From Saccoglossus kowalevskii (Eukaryota; Hemichordata; Enteropneusta; Harrimaniidae), in NCBI RefSeq assembly GCF_000003605.2, contig NW_003138344.1, forward strand, positions 48,935 through 86,310: 37,376 bases of DNA, given 5' to 3'. The translations under genes were made by a program, and so were the position numbers. The stretch's first letter is position 1, and the number at the start of each line of letters is the position of its first letter. A model generated the notes under the pieces. It ran no database searches. It worked only from the letters and a program-made list of their open reading frames with translations, and was not told where the DNA came from. This document shows, piece after piece, positions 10,053 to 21,757 of the stretch.

Positions 10053-10066
10053 GCAGCCATTTTGGC
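10053..10066 (-). promoter_or_regulatory. YY1-like motif in the CMTR1 5' region, with a 5-codon uORF
   Basis: On the minus strand CCAAAATGGCTGCC lies about 60 bases before the CMTR1 start codon. AANATGGC is the YY1 core often found at transcription starts of housekeeping genes. The ATG inside it opens a five-codon frame (MAAYT, stop) that would be an upstream ORF if transcription starts further out. No TATA box is evident. Motif only; the transcription start is not known. Confidence 0.35.
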
Positions 10067-10244
10067 TTTCCAAGAAAGGTTGACACAAACGAAAAAAACA
10101 CAAGTTTGCCATCGGTGGCGCTGTTCATTTGTAAAGCCTCTTTAATAACTGCATTAAAACCTGGACAGTGACACTGTAGAAGGATGAAAAATACTAGTAG
10201 TTACGAAAATGGTGTCTTCTCCTAGTACGGTTTCCATTTCTTGT

Positions 10245-10349
<105 letters not shown>

Positions 10350-10883
10350 GGAAAATAGAACCAATGTTTATAGTTTTCTTAAATTGATACGTGCCTTATT
10401 TATTAGAAGCGCACATCCAATAAAGCAAATGCGGTAGTTTTTTTTTAACATGACTTGATTAATTGAATGCGTCAAAATTATTAATTATGTCATTAGCATG
10501 TTCAGTTCATTATGATGCGATCTGGTGTCTCTTTAAATTCTCTGTGAAGAGACAGACATTTTTGTTAGCGGGTTTGTTCAATTCTGTGTTACTTTCGGCT
10601 TTATTTTCCATTACTTCTCTTTGCCAATTGTATTATGTAATTACTATTTCGAGGATTATTATGTTATTGGGCCACACTAAACCTTTTTTTAAAAAAGAAA
10701 AAAAAAACTTTGGCTTTTGATAGCGACCAAGAACATGTCAATTATGATTATACAACTTTTACATCGCTTCACGGTGTTGGAATTCGGAGGGACCCACCAT
10801 TCTCAGGTAAAGCCTGACGAAAAAACACAACTATAGCAAAGCTTATTTATAAATATGAAATAAATATATATATTAAGTATTTA
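10350..10883. other. Intergenic, no gene seen
   Basis: AT-rich. It contains one copy of a dispersed short motif (10401-10436) and no convincing exon. Confidence 0.4.
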
Positions 10884-11285
10884 TTGTGGATATTTGGTGA
10901 CAAAATGAAGAAAAGTGAAGGCAAGCTACCCCAAGGCAGCGCCATGATGGATACGTCGGAATCAGGACAAGCAGGTAGTCACTCCCCGGGCCGGCAACCA
11001 GAACAGAACCGCAGGACTGAGAGAGATAAACCTAAATACACCCAGGTCGTCAAGCACGCAGTGGTGATGACAGGAAACATGACAATACTCTACGACCGAG
11101 CGCTAAGCATCGGGAGAGAATTGAGGTATGTGGATACGACGTACGGGCAATTTGCAGCAGGGACACCAATCACAATGCAGATCAGCCTAACATATCTAGC
11201 GATCAATGACATGGACACAGCGCCCCCATGGACGAATTCACACGCACACGTATCCACTTCCGTGTTAGTACTAGCTCGCATATAA
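10884..11285 (+). CDS. Orphan GC-rich open frame, 133 codons
   Basis: Not recognised. From 10905 (MKKSEGKLPQGS) the product has a serine/glutamine/arginine-rich, probably disordered first half (SGQAGSHSPGRQPEQNRR), then a more ordered hydrophobic stretch (YTQVVKHAVVMTGN to ITMQISLTYLAI). There is no signal peptide or known motif. The stretch is clearly richer in G and C than the AT-rich surroundings. It could be the ORF1 start of a decayed retrotransposon, a lineage-specific gene, or chance. No splice or poly(A) evidence ties it to anything. Confidence 0.22.
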   Translation: MWIFGDKMKKSEGKLPQGSAMMDTSESGQAGSHSPGRQPEQNRRTERDKPKYTQVVKHAVVMTGNMTILYDRALSIGRELRYVDTTYGQFAAGTPITMQISLTYLAINDMDTAPPWTNSHAHVSTSVLVLARI

Positions 11286-14200
11286 CCGCATCAAACATGG
11301 CACAAATTCAAGACTCGGTGAGGGGAGTCAGTGAAATTCTCAATGAACATTTTCTCTGAAATATTTGCTGTATAGACCACGCCACCAAATGTATATTGAT
11401 ATGTACATACATGTTAAACACTGTTCAAACGTGAACATTTGTTTTCCGGTGATATTTGGATAATTCGTGTCATATAAGTGTTGTTTACTACGCTGAATAA
11501 CTTATGCAAATCACGTACGAGGTCGAAGTTCGGCATGCGTCCCGGGTGGCCATTCACTGCACTGCGCCACGTACAAAGACAATATACACAGTATGTTTCA
11601 CGTACATGCCATATAGTGACATTTAACATGGTGAATTCAATGTGTTCGGGATACTATACAGTACAGCTACATATAATATCGCTCCACAAATGATTGCGGC
11701 GATAGATAAATGGCTGCCAAGGGCGATATTGATAAAGTATAAGTGCTTAGTAGGGACAGAGTCTTCCTTTTCCATGTTTTCTACACATTTTAATTTATCA
11801 ATATCCCACTTCAATGTTACGACATTGTTTTTTTATCCATCGCCACCCTATTTACACAACAGCCTATGCAGTGTGCATGGGGTTATGGCGTTGATTACCA
11901 TGCAATTTGTTCATCTCAATAACTCTGAGATGCAAAGAAGATTTTTGGTTCTACGGCAGACAGCCCACGTAATAATTCCCTCTCTCGGGTCATCTATTTG
12001 TTTAATAATGTGCAAACTAACGAATTAAAGAAGGGAGCAAGGGGAGGGTAGCTGATAAAGGTTACAGGAAATAAAAAAATAGTATTTACGTTTTTCACTG
12101 GAAATAAAATGAGTTCCATTTACAGTAAAAAATGGGTTTTTACATTTCACAGATAAAGCAAATTCCATTTTACATTTTTATAATATATCTGATAATTTGT
12201 GTTTGAGAATCAAAATTGAAAATTGAATACGAAGTGCTTTTATACGCTTACAAAAAATAAGATCATTGTGCAAATTACGGACTAATAAAATAGTTGATTA
12301 CGTTTTACACCTTGCCGATGTCTTTTATTTATTGAAATTATATTATTACCAAAATAAAAACAATTGATTAAAGCTTACGAAAATACCCCTTGCCGACCAT
12401 CATTAAAAGGCGGCAGTCGTCATGCCACGCATGCGCGAGATATGGGTCTCATAATACTAGTATAGCGAATTTAACTGTTGAGCATACCAACGAGTACAAA
12501 CTGAGAGGTTACCAAGCTTTAATTAGGTGATTTTTTTTGTTTTGGTTATTGGAAGGTAACGAAGAGTCGCCCAGGTCAAAACTCGTGATTTTATTAGAAG
12601 AGCGCATTGGATTGTGGGAAAATCAACACAAATGTCGCACATGCACGGCGTGACGACCATCACCCTTTAACCTAATTTGTATATCATATTATATATACCT
12701 TCTTCTTCATAAGAATCGAGTTAAACTTTGGCAATATAATTTCCCACGAGCATAATTAGCATTTGATTAGACTGTTGCTTTTCGGCGATAGGCGTTGGCG
12801 GCTACATCAAAGGGGTGTGACGTAACATCATCACTGTGTTTATTTTGAATGCGCGTTCCAGAAAATTGTGATACAAGTATTTAATTGGCGAGATGCTTTA
12901 CGTAAACACATATAAATAAACCTATTACTGATCAATCTTGTCTGTGAATGCATAACTTTTTCCATTTCTTTTATTTGTCCACAGCGATTTTCTACGGTAT
13001 ATGACTTTGTAATGCGTGAGTTTGATCAAAATGTAGCTTTGTTCACAAGATTCGGAGCTTCATTTCTAAATTTATATATTATTCATTAAGGTTTCATATG
13101 AAACAAATGCAGCCAATCAAAACACGAAATTGCCACCACACCTATTTACAGGTTTATGTGCACCTCCATTTGGTGAAAGATACAGAATGTGACCCTTTAA
13201 TTAATTTGCATCCTGCACAAGAGTTAGCAAGTTACATGGATGGAGGAACAAATACGACATTATGTTACGGGCTGATGCCGTTGTAATTATGAAGTTTTAA
13301 TAAATGAACAAATTAGTTTCATAGATTAGACATTTAATTCAACGGAATTCGTACAGCGTTCCGTGGAATACTGTAAAATACTTTAATTCAGTGAAAATAA
13401 AATCCAGCTAATATACTTTTTTTCCTATATTTTAAATTCAACTCGTCAGAATCAGTGAAAATAAATTCCATACAAAACACACAAAATAGTCTTTTCAGTG
13501 AAAATTAATTCCAGCTAAGTATTTCAGTACTCAATGATGTTTTGTTGACATTGTAAATAAATACACGGATGTGACGTAGCGCCACTGAGACACATAACTC
13601 ACCTGAAAGTTGTTAGGTGGCTCACAATGACAGTGTGTTAACCAAGCCCACATTCCATCGACACGGGTACAACTCAGGCTTAGCCGAACGAGTCTCGCAA
13701 CACCCAGTCAGGCAGATATTAATCTAAGATAATAATGCCACACAATATACAACGTACAGTGAATTCTTTATATACCCTAACCGTTGGTACCAATTGCACG
13801 ATGGCACTGAGAGACTAAGATCATTGTATCTCTGATCACACATCAAATACATTTGTAAGAGATCGGTTGGTCGTGTCGGGTTGGTTACCTGGCTGGTCGG
13901 TTTCTCGGTCGGTTGTTGTTTGTGTGATAGTCTGCTCGATGGATTGATAGGTTGATTTATTGATTGATTAATACATTAAACTACACAAATACACCTGAAA
14001 TCAAAGAAAGCTTAGAAAGGACTCCCCTGTTCTGAAGGTATTGGAGGCAACACAAAAGCAAATACAGCATTTATAAATATAACTGCAAGGTTTAACCATG
14101 GTTTAACCAAAGACACTAGAAAACGAGGGACGTGCAACTGCGTTGTTTTCTTTGATCTCACGTATGTTGGTGACCGTTAAAAGGATTAAAATAACGGGGT

Positions 14201-14479
14201 GAAAATCCCGATGTTGGACATACTGTCGCTATTTAATCCGGCCCTGTCTTTGCAATGACGTCAGGAAAAAGTCCTTAAATCCCGCAGAATCCCGCGGTAA
14301 TCCTTGTTTTCACAGCGTGGTTATGCAAATTACACGATTATTTACAAAATGGTGTCATTTTCAAAGATGTGTGTGGCGGTACTTATGGAGAATTTTCTAG
14401 TGTCTTTGGTTTAACAATTGTAAATATTTAATGAAATAATGACCATATTGTATTGTTATTTTGGTTATATATCTTATTA
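11286..14479. other. Intergenic, no gene seen; weak repeated AGTGAAAATAAA-TCCA motif
   Basis: No conserved coding exon on either strand. A loose motif, cagtgaaaataaa followed by ttcca or tccagc, recurs at about 12095, 13391, 13452 and 13497. A G/T-rich tract (ggttggtcgtgtcgggttgg) lies at 13864-13920. Confidence 0.4.
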
Positions 14480-14529
14480 GACAAAATTATAGCACCGGTT
14501 GAATGTCCCTATCAGCAACAGTACTTATA

Positions 14530-15192
14530 TCACATTGATTTCAACCTAAAACTAATCGGTTTTGCGCATTATCCCGGGGCATCTACGTACCACGTTTCAT
14601 CAAAATCTGTTGATTAGGTTATTAGTATGCATAGATTTGAACCAAAAACTAATCAGGACTGTGATTAGTTATAGAGCATCTATGTATCAAGTCTCATTGA
14701 AATGTGAAGATTGGTACTTGAAATATCAGTGGGAAAGCTAAATAAATACTTATTATACAAATTAGGCAATTAATATGCACATATATTAATCCAATAATTA
14801 TCAGGTCTGTGCATTGTCCTATGACATCTATGTACCAAGATATCAGTGGAATAGTAAAAAAAAATAACAAATCATTATACAAATTAGGTAATTAGTATGC
14901 ATGGAATTTTAACTAAAACTTAATGTACCTATGTACCAAGTTTCATCAAAATCCGATGAGTACCTCTTTATATCAGTGAAAATCAGTTAATTGTCATGCA
15001 AATTAGGTAATTAATATGCGCGGATTTTAATCAAAACCTAATCAAATCTGCACATTAGCCCAGAGCATCAATGCATCAAGTTTCATTAGAAACCAACATA
15101 TCGTTCTTGAGATATCAGTGGAACAGACGGACACACACACATACAGCCACACTGCAAAGATTCCCATTGTGTGTTTCGCACACGGGAGTCAA
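14530..15192 (-). mobile_element. Hairpin-ended interspersed repeat, copy A (minus orientation)
   Basis: Blocks of 100-160 bases repeat internally, each with a phrase like accaagtttcatcaaaatc followed by ttaggtaattaatatgc. The right end is an (AC)n run and a hairpin at 15162-15190 (attcccattgtgtg ... cacacgggagt). Its reverse complement matches the left end of copy B at 15477-15503. It has no open frame, so it is a non-autonomous element. A Helitron-like origin is possible but unproven. Confidence 0.6.
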
Positions 15193-15373
15193 AAACGATA
15201 AGATGATAAAAACTCTTCTTTTTTTTCAAAATAGTGAAATGTAATGCATTAATGCTTTTTTGGCATTGATTAACATGTGAGATATTGAATATTTTTTCAA
15301 ATTCTAATAAATAAACTATCTCTAACATAATTTACTCTACCAATGGGTACGTCAATAAGACTTTGTGGCGAGT

Positions 15374-16157
15374 AAACATTCAACTAAACACACCATGGTA
15401 ACAATTACGTTGAACTTAGAATTAAACGTTTATATACTAACACAGTATCAAAAATCACCAAACTACTGTAGTTTTTAACTCCCGCGTGCGAGCAATGGGA
15501 GTTTTTTGTGGTTAGTGCATCTGTGTGTGTCTGTTACACTTATATCTCAAGAACCAATTATCAGATTTTGCTGAAACTTGGTACATATATGCTCTAGGAT
15601 AAATCTCGTGCATATTAATTACTTAATTTGCATATTATTCAACCAAATTTAAGCATTTTCACTTGTTGGAATAATGCGCAGACTCGATTTGTTTTTGGTT
15701 AAAATCCGTGCATATTAATTAATTAATTTGCATATTAATTAAGCGATTTTAAGCATTTTCACTTGTTTAAACATTCAACTAAAGACACCATGGTAACAAT
15801 TACGTTGAACTTAGAATTAAACGTTTATATACTAACACAGTATCAAAAATCACCAAACTACTGTAGTTTTTAACTCCCGCGTGCGAGCAATGGGAGTTTT
15901 TGTGGTTAGTGCATCTGTATGTGTCTGTTACACTTATATCTCAAGAACCAATTATCAGATTTTGCTGAAACTTGGTACATATATGCTCTAGGATAAATCT
16001 CGTGCATATTAATTACTTTCATATTATTCAACCAAATTTAAGCATTTTCACTTGTTGGAATAATGCGCAGACTCGATTTGTTTTTGGTTAAAATCCGTGC
16101 ATATTAATTAATTAATTTGTATATTAATTAAGCGATTTTAAGCATTTTCACTTGTTT
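15374..16157. repeat. Recent 395-bp tandem duplication
   Basis: Copy 1 is 15374-15768 and copy 2 is 15769-16157 (389 bp). By eye they differ by only three or so substitutions (for example actaaaCacacc against actaaaGacacc), one T lost from a T-run and one 5-base loss (cttaatttgcat against ctttcat). The unit spans about 105 bp of flank plus the first 290 bp of the hairpin repeat, so it was duplicated as DNA and not by transposition. Confidence 0.95.
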
Positions 16158-16560
16158 CTCATGTACCATTAAACAGATCTGAATGAAACTTGGTATATAC
16201 ATTTCTGAGATAATCACTTGTTTCTATTCAACAATATCATTCAACAGATTTGAATTATACATGGTGCATAGATGTTATTAAAACCGGATTAGTTTTTGAT
16301 TGAAGTTCGTGTAAATTAATGACCTAATTTGCATATAAATTAGCCAATATTTAATTCTTTCACCAATATCTCAACCACTCATTAGATTTAATGAAACTTG
16401 GTACATACACATGTTCAGTTTAGGGTAAAATTTTGCGTTACTAATTACCTAATTGTATAAATTAGCCAATTTATAGATGCTGCATAGATATTTTGAGTAC
16501 CACTGATGATTACTTCAGGGTTGAAATCTATGCATATTAATTACTTGTTATTAGTTTTAT
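15477..16560 (+). mobile_element. Hairpin-ended interspersed repeat, copy B (plus orientation), partly duplicated
   Basis: Starts with the imperfect hairpin actcccgcgtgcgagcaatg then ggagt at 15479-15503, followed by a gtgtgtgtctgtta run. Blocks with gaaacttggtacatatatgc and tgcatattaattacttaatt then repeat. It is inverted relative to copy A, about 285 bases away. The 395-bp tandem duplication at 15374-16157 lies within it and its left flank. Confidence 0.6.
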
Positions 16561-17040
16561 GTGTGTTTGTATAACTGTAATATACAAAGTACTAGTACTG
16601 TTGCAGTTAGGGACATGAAACTGGTGCTATATAACTACTTGAAACTAACCATTTGCTCTATTAGAAGCACATGTGATTGTTATAAAAATAAAGGAAAACT
16701 ACAAGTATATATATAGTAAAAACAAGACATATTTCAATGATTTTGCATTCAATAAATAAAATGCTTTAATTATTTGTAATAAAGATGTGCTTCTGTTATA
16801 GTAAATACAGTATTTCTTAGTTGTACTTCATGGCTCCAATACATTCAGCACACGCGAGTTCTTTCTAAGTTTTCTTTGATTAAAGTTTGCAGATTATATA
16901 ATTTGTGTAAAAATAGATAAAACACGACATGATATAAAAAAGTTGGCGTAGAAAGGTTAAATATTTATGTTTTGCTCTTTCTAGAATCCTGTTGGCTTAA
17001 ATGTGGTTAATGTTAGTCCAAATAATGAGTGCATATTCTA

Positions 17041-17166
17041 GTAAGGTCGGTTAGTTTTTTCGAGTTGGTTGGCTGGTTGAGTTGATCGGTTGGTTGTCGG
17101 GTTGGTTGATTTGGTTAGTTGGCTGGTTTGGTTGGTTGGTTGACTGACTTGATTGGTTGGCTGGCT
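17041..17166 (+). repeat. GGTT-rich tract
   Basis: About 125 bases dominated by ggttggttgg-like steps (ggttggttgactgacttg, ggttggctggctg). A similar shorter tract is at 13864-13920. The GG runs could form two-layer G-quadruplexes on the plus strand. No gene is associated. Confidence 0.7.
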
Positions 17167-20100
17167 GTGTCTATTTTGGTCAATGAAATTTGGTAAGAAA
17201 TTATCAAACAACACACGTTATCTCGTAATTTTAATATATGTGGAATTTAGTTTTCTGACAAAAATAGAATCTCATAAAGATAACGCGATACTGTATGGTA
17301 ATACATACCAATTTTTAGTTACAATATTATGTGTATTTTCCAGTAATGATTGCCGTAATTATTCCCTTTCACTGTTCCATATATTAATCACGATAAGAAT
17401 GTGGTAACAAGTGATGTCAAATGTGCCATGGAACTCTTCAAGTTGCAATGACTCCAATAACCACCATACCGATGGGGGGGGGGGGTCTTACTCTTTGTGG
17501 TTGGCGGCTCATCTAAATCTGGGTTTAATAATTGTTTCAACAAAAAACAGGTAATTCAAATTGAATTACGAAATGAAGTACGAAGCTTGATGGCCACATT
17601 TTGGTAGGTGGAAAACAAGACTTGTAATATGGACGCACAGACAAGGATTTGAATACTTTACGCTCCCCAATGGAATTTGACAATCATCGTGCTCGACAGA
17701 ACAATATCGATCACTATCTATCTACCGCTTATAGACAGTCAGTCTAACAACTTTAAATAATGTTCCAGTGAACGAGTAGATATACAGTTTGTGACAGCCT
17801 ACGCATGAATGCGATGTGACTGAAAGTTCGTATTCAGCGTGGGAGATTCCAATATCGGAGAGATTTAGGTGTGTTACACTGAGAGAGTGATGTTCTTCTT
17901 GACATGCACTGTAATCCAAAACCAACAATCGACAATTTGCTTAATACAAATCATTAACAGAAAATGAAAAGCACTGATACATTCCAATCGTCCCGTTATT
18001 CATTGTTTACATTTACACAAAAACTATTATTAGTGATTTATTTATTTTAATGTGAGTTCTGCTCGTAGGCCAAGGTTAGACGAACAAACACCAAGCATAA
18101 AACAACTTTCATTCAAATCTTAACTAAGTTCATTGCTGCCAAAATTTGACGACAATACGGTTTGATTTTATATGGAAAGAATCAACTCTTCACAATACAT
18201 ACCAATTGAATTGAACGCTTATTTATACTGTTTATAGTAAAAATTTACCCTTACTCTACGTTTTGGTTTCTTATTGTTCAGAGAGTTGCTTTAGAATATA
18301 TCGGTAGATGAAGGCGTGTTTTTAAGCCGCCGGATCTAATTGTCGTGATTACCCCCGGGGCTTATCTTGTCTAACATTGATTGATTAACATAGGGCCGCG
18401 TCTATAATTATAGGGCTCACTCAAGTCAAGTTCAGCTCAGGTTAGGTCAGGTCAGGAGAGGTTTATTTGACTTTGAAAAAAAGTTAAAAAAATTATAAAT
18501 AATAAACTTTGTAAGGTCATGTAGATTGTAAAGAAAACAATTACTTGTCATAGTAAACTAATGCCAAGTTTGTAATATGGACGCTCGAGGAACATTATTT
18601 CTTGAGAATTTGTAATTAGATTAGATTTGTAATTTAGCTTAACCATAAATGCATTCTGATTGCTGTAAATATTTTCATTTCATGTCTCACTCTCCACCCT
18701 ACCTTAAATTACGACTTCCGTTGCGTTTGTTATGCTGTCTGACATCTGTACTGATAAGGTACATATTTTAAGGCCAAAAATTGTAACAACGCTTCTGCAA
18801 ACATAAGGAAGGGCAGTTGTTAAAATATGTGGTATTTCACCAACATCGGAGACGCCATCAGTTCAATCTAGGTATATTGTTACCACCGAACAATGTCCAT
18901 TGTGTTATGAGAAAACGGAATTTGGTTAAATTGACTTCATGCAAAATGTTATTGTTCCGACCTCAATGGTACACTTCGCATTATTCAAGCGAGTAAAAAA
19001 GCATTTTAAGATTTCTTTTCCATCGCGGCTGGCATACCACCTGGAACAATAGTGGTGTTAGCCTCTTGGGCATTTTGATTCATAATCACCAATGATAGCG
19101 TGAGAAATCAGTTTTTTTTTACAATGATCAATCTACAGGAAATGTTCTTAACTAACATTGCATGATATTCAGTGTTATCGTATTATTAACGGGTGAAAGA
19201 TAGAACAGTGGTAGTACGACTAGTGTATAAACACCGTGTATAATAATAACTTTGGTACACGCGTAATTTGGTAACCTCATCAAAACAAATTAACGTATGG
19301 CGAGGATGTAGCCACTGGATCTTGAGATGCCTCTAAGCATTGTTCCAACTCCATGAGTTGTAGTCCATGTTCCCACAGCTTATAAACTACCGAGTCATTA
19401 CAGCTCTGCAAGCGACCACATCTGCTTAAATTGGCAATAATTAACGACTCACTGTGACAGTTTGATTGAATATACTTCAAATCAAAACCTAAACATAATC
19501 AAAATAATCATTGTCAGGACAATATAATCATGAGTTCGTAAGCTGACACTGTCGGCAAAATTATTTTACGTAGATCACGCGCGAAACGAAAAAGGACGCC
19601 GGGTCCCAGTGAACGGGTGTAGTAATCACAGTTAGAACAACATGACAACCATGCATAGCAGTATTTTACCTCGTAATAACAGTTTTATTTATTAATTTAT
19701 TCAAAGGTCACAAGTTCATAGAAACGTTCATACATAATATATGAATCAATGGGTTACCCACTGAATAATAGAATGTATTATAATTAAACAGTAACGTATT
19801 CATAATATACATTAAATAATAAAACACCGGGATGAATTACTACATTATTAATACAGTGCACTTAAATGTATTTTATCACCTATCTTAATTGCGCAATATA
19901 ACTACCCATTCGTGGGCCGTGATGTTCGTAATGGGCGAATGTATAATTTTAGTTAGATTTAGGAGGTTAATGAATGCATTTTGCTAATGACGTGGTATGC
20001 AAATCAGTCGAAAATAGTGTACGTCATCGGGTTTGCTCGGAAAAACGAAACAATGGATGTAAAAAAAAAGACTTAATTGCGAGCAAAGTAGACGCTCACC

Positions 20101-21757
20101 GTGGGGTATAAAATTTGACCTCCAAGGTCAGGGAGAGTTTTGTTTGTGTAGGAATTCAAGGTGAAGTAATAACGAACTGGCGGGTGTTTAATAAATGTAA
20201 TTGTGATGAAAAGCCAGTCTTAAAGTCGAGACCAGACAATTACTGCTACAACAATCAAAGGGATGAGTTTAACCCATTTTCAGTTCATTCGGAACACGGT
20301 TTAATTCATGAGGTTATCCGAGATGAATAAAGCTGCTGTTCCATTAATGATAGGACCTCTCCCTTGGGACATAACTACGGGATTTCCATCGTAAAAAAAT
20401 TACACTACACACGGCTGCTATACCTATTTGCATACAATCAGGGCGTCGACAATGCGTCATGTCGCAGTGATAGAGGAACTGTGGTCATAGTGTACATATG
20501 TTTGGCGATCGACAATTCCATGTCAAATTGTCATAAATTGTTCTTCAATTCCATGATCTGCAAAAAAAATATTACAATTACAATTAACGACACCAGGCCA
20601 AACGTCAAATTGAGCGGTTCGTCGATAACACCATGACCCAGGGCTGAGTCAAGCAGCATTATTGGAATTCACCCTGGCTGTCACTCAGGCATGTTCATTA
20701 TGCTTAATAAAGCCTAAATTGGAGAGGTTTAAAAACTCCAATAACATGTCCCAGTAGAACATTAAATTACATTATATGACGTATGCCGTCATGCACTCAG
20801 TTATAGTAGGTCCACTATAAAAATGAAAGCGTGCTAACATAACCTGCAGTTACATCACGTACAATGAATTACTAATGAAAAATAAAGAACAATTGAAAAA
20901 TAAATTAACAGATATTTCCTCTACGCGACCGTAAATAGACCTCGCATCTAAATTACTACTGTACGCATTTTAAAATTACTATTCTTGAACGAGGTTGATT
21001 AAAATGTCCCATTTGCAATTTCGGGGTCAACCTAATACATCTACGAGTTCGACGTCATGCATGTATTAATCCCGCCGAGGCCTTTAATCCCAATATAGAT
21101 ACATGTGCCACAGCTGGGAGCACAAAGACTGGATAAATACAAACGTTCAAATATTATCTTTGTTAAAAAAAAATCACAATAGCACCCACCCGCCTATATA
21201 CTATATAAGTTGGGTTTATATTTTATTGCAAAATTTAATTTCAGAGGAAACGAATTTTTGCATTTGCTGTGAAATAACGTTAGTTAAAATATCTGCTCCT
21301 ATTTATTGTATTTATGTATTCAAACATTCGTGCATATTTTATTCATTATATAGCCACTTTATGAAACACAATGTTTGCTTTTCTAGTCAAGTACATGTTA
21401 TAACATGCGACGCGCACTATATTGTTACAGTAGGAAACATACGTCCTTTTTTAGTTACGTTCTAAATTATCAACGACGTGCTTGAATTTTTAATTACATT
21501 TTGAAGCCATAAAACACTGTTAATGGCCTTATCACAATCCGTTCAGTAATTATCATAGACGTCAGTGTCAAGAGGCTCTTATTATGAAACAAACTGTTAA
21601 AACTAACGAAGCTAGGTATAACAAAATAATAATTTAGAAGTGTGTCCATCTTTCATTATATTTAGAATGTCCATCGTTAGATACTCCGGGAACATTACAT
21701 CGAATGACCTCAATCATGTCATACACCTAGATGTTGAGAAACATCGATAATTCAAGT
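17167..21757. other. Intergenic, no confirmed gene
   Basis: Holds a run of 12 G at 17474-17485, AGGTCA-like half sites in series at 18437-18456, an isolated promoter-like cluster at 19988-20130, and weak coding-like islands on the minus strand at 17722-17928 and 19280-19480. No conserved domain is recognisable. The part just left of 21758 should include the 3' UTR of the RING gene. Confidence 0.4.
19988..20130 (+). promoter_or_regulatory. Promoter-like motif cluster without a known gene
   Basis: In order: TGACGTGG (19988), the POU octamer ATGCAAAT (19997-20004), CGTCA (20022), a TATA box TATAAAA (20107-20113), and an everted pair of nuclear-receptor half sites, TGACCT-CCA-AGGTCA (20116-20130). 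An AATAAA follows at about 20705. No good coding frame lies downstream, so this would be a non-coding transcript or coincidence. Confidence 0.2.

Noticed and set aside
18437-18456. Series of AGGTCA-like half sites (aggttaggtcaggtcagg) as a hormone response element
   Set aside because: Spacing is 5 bases from start to start, so the half sites overlap and cannot all be bound; more likely a short simple repeat.
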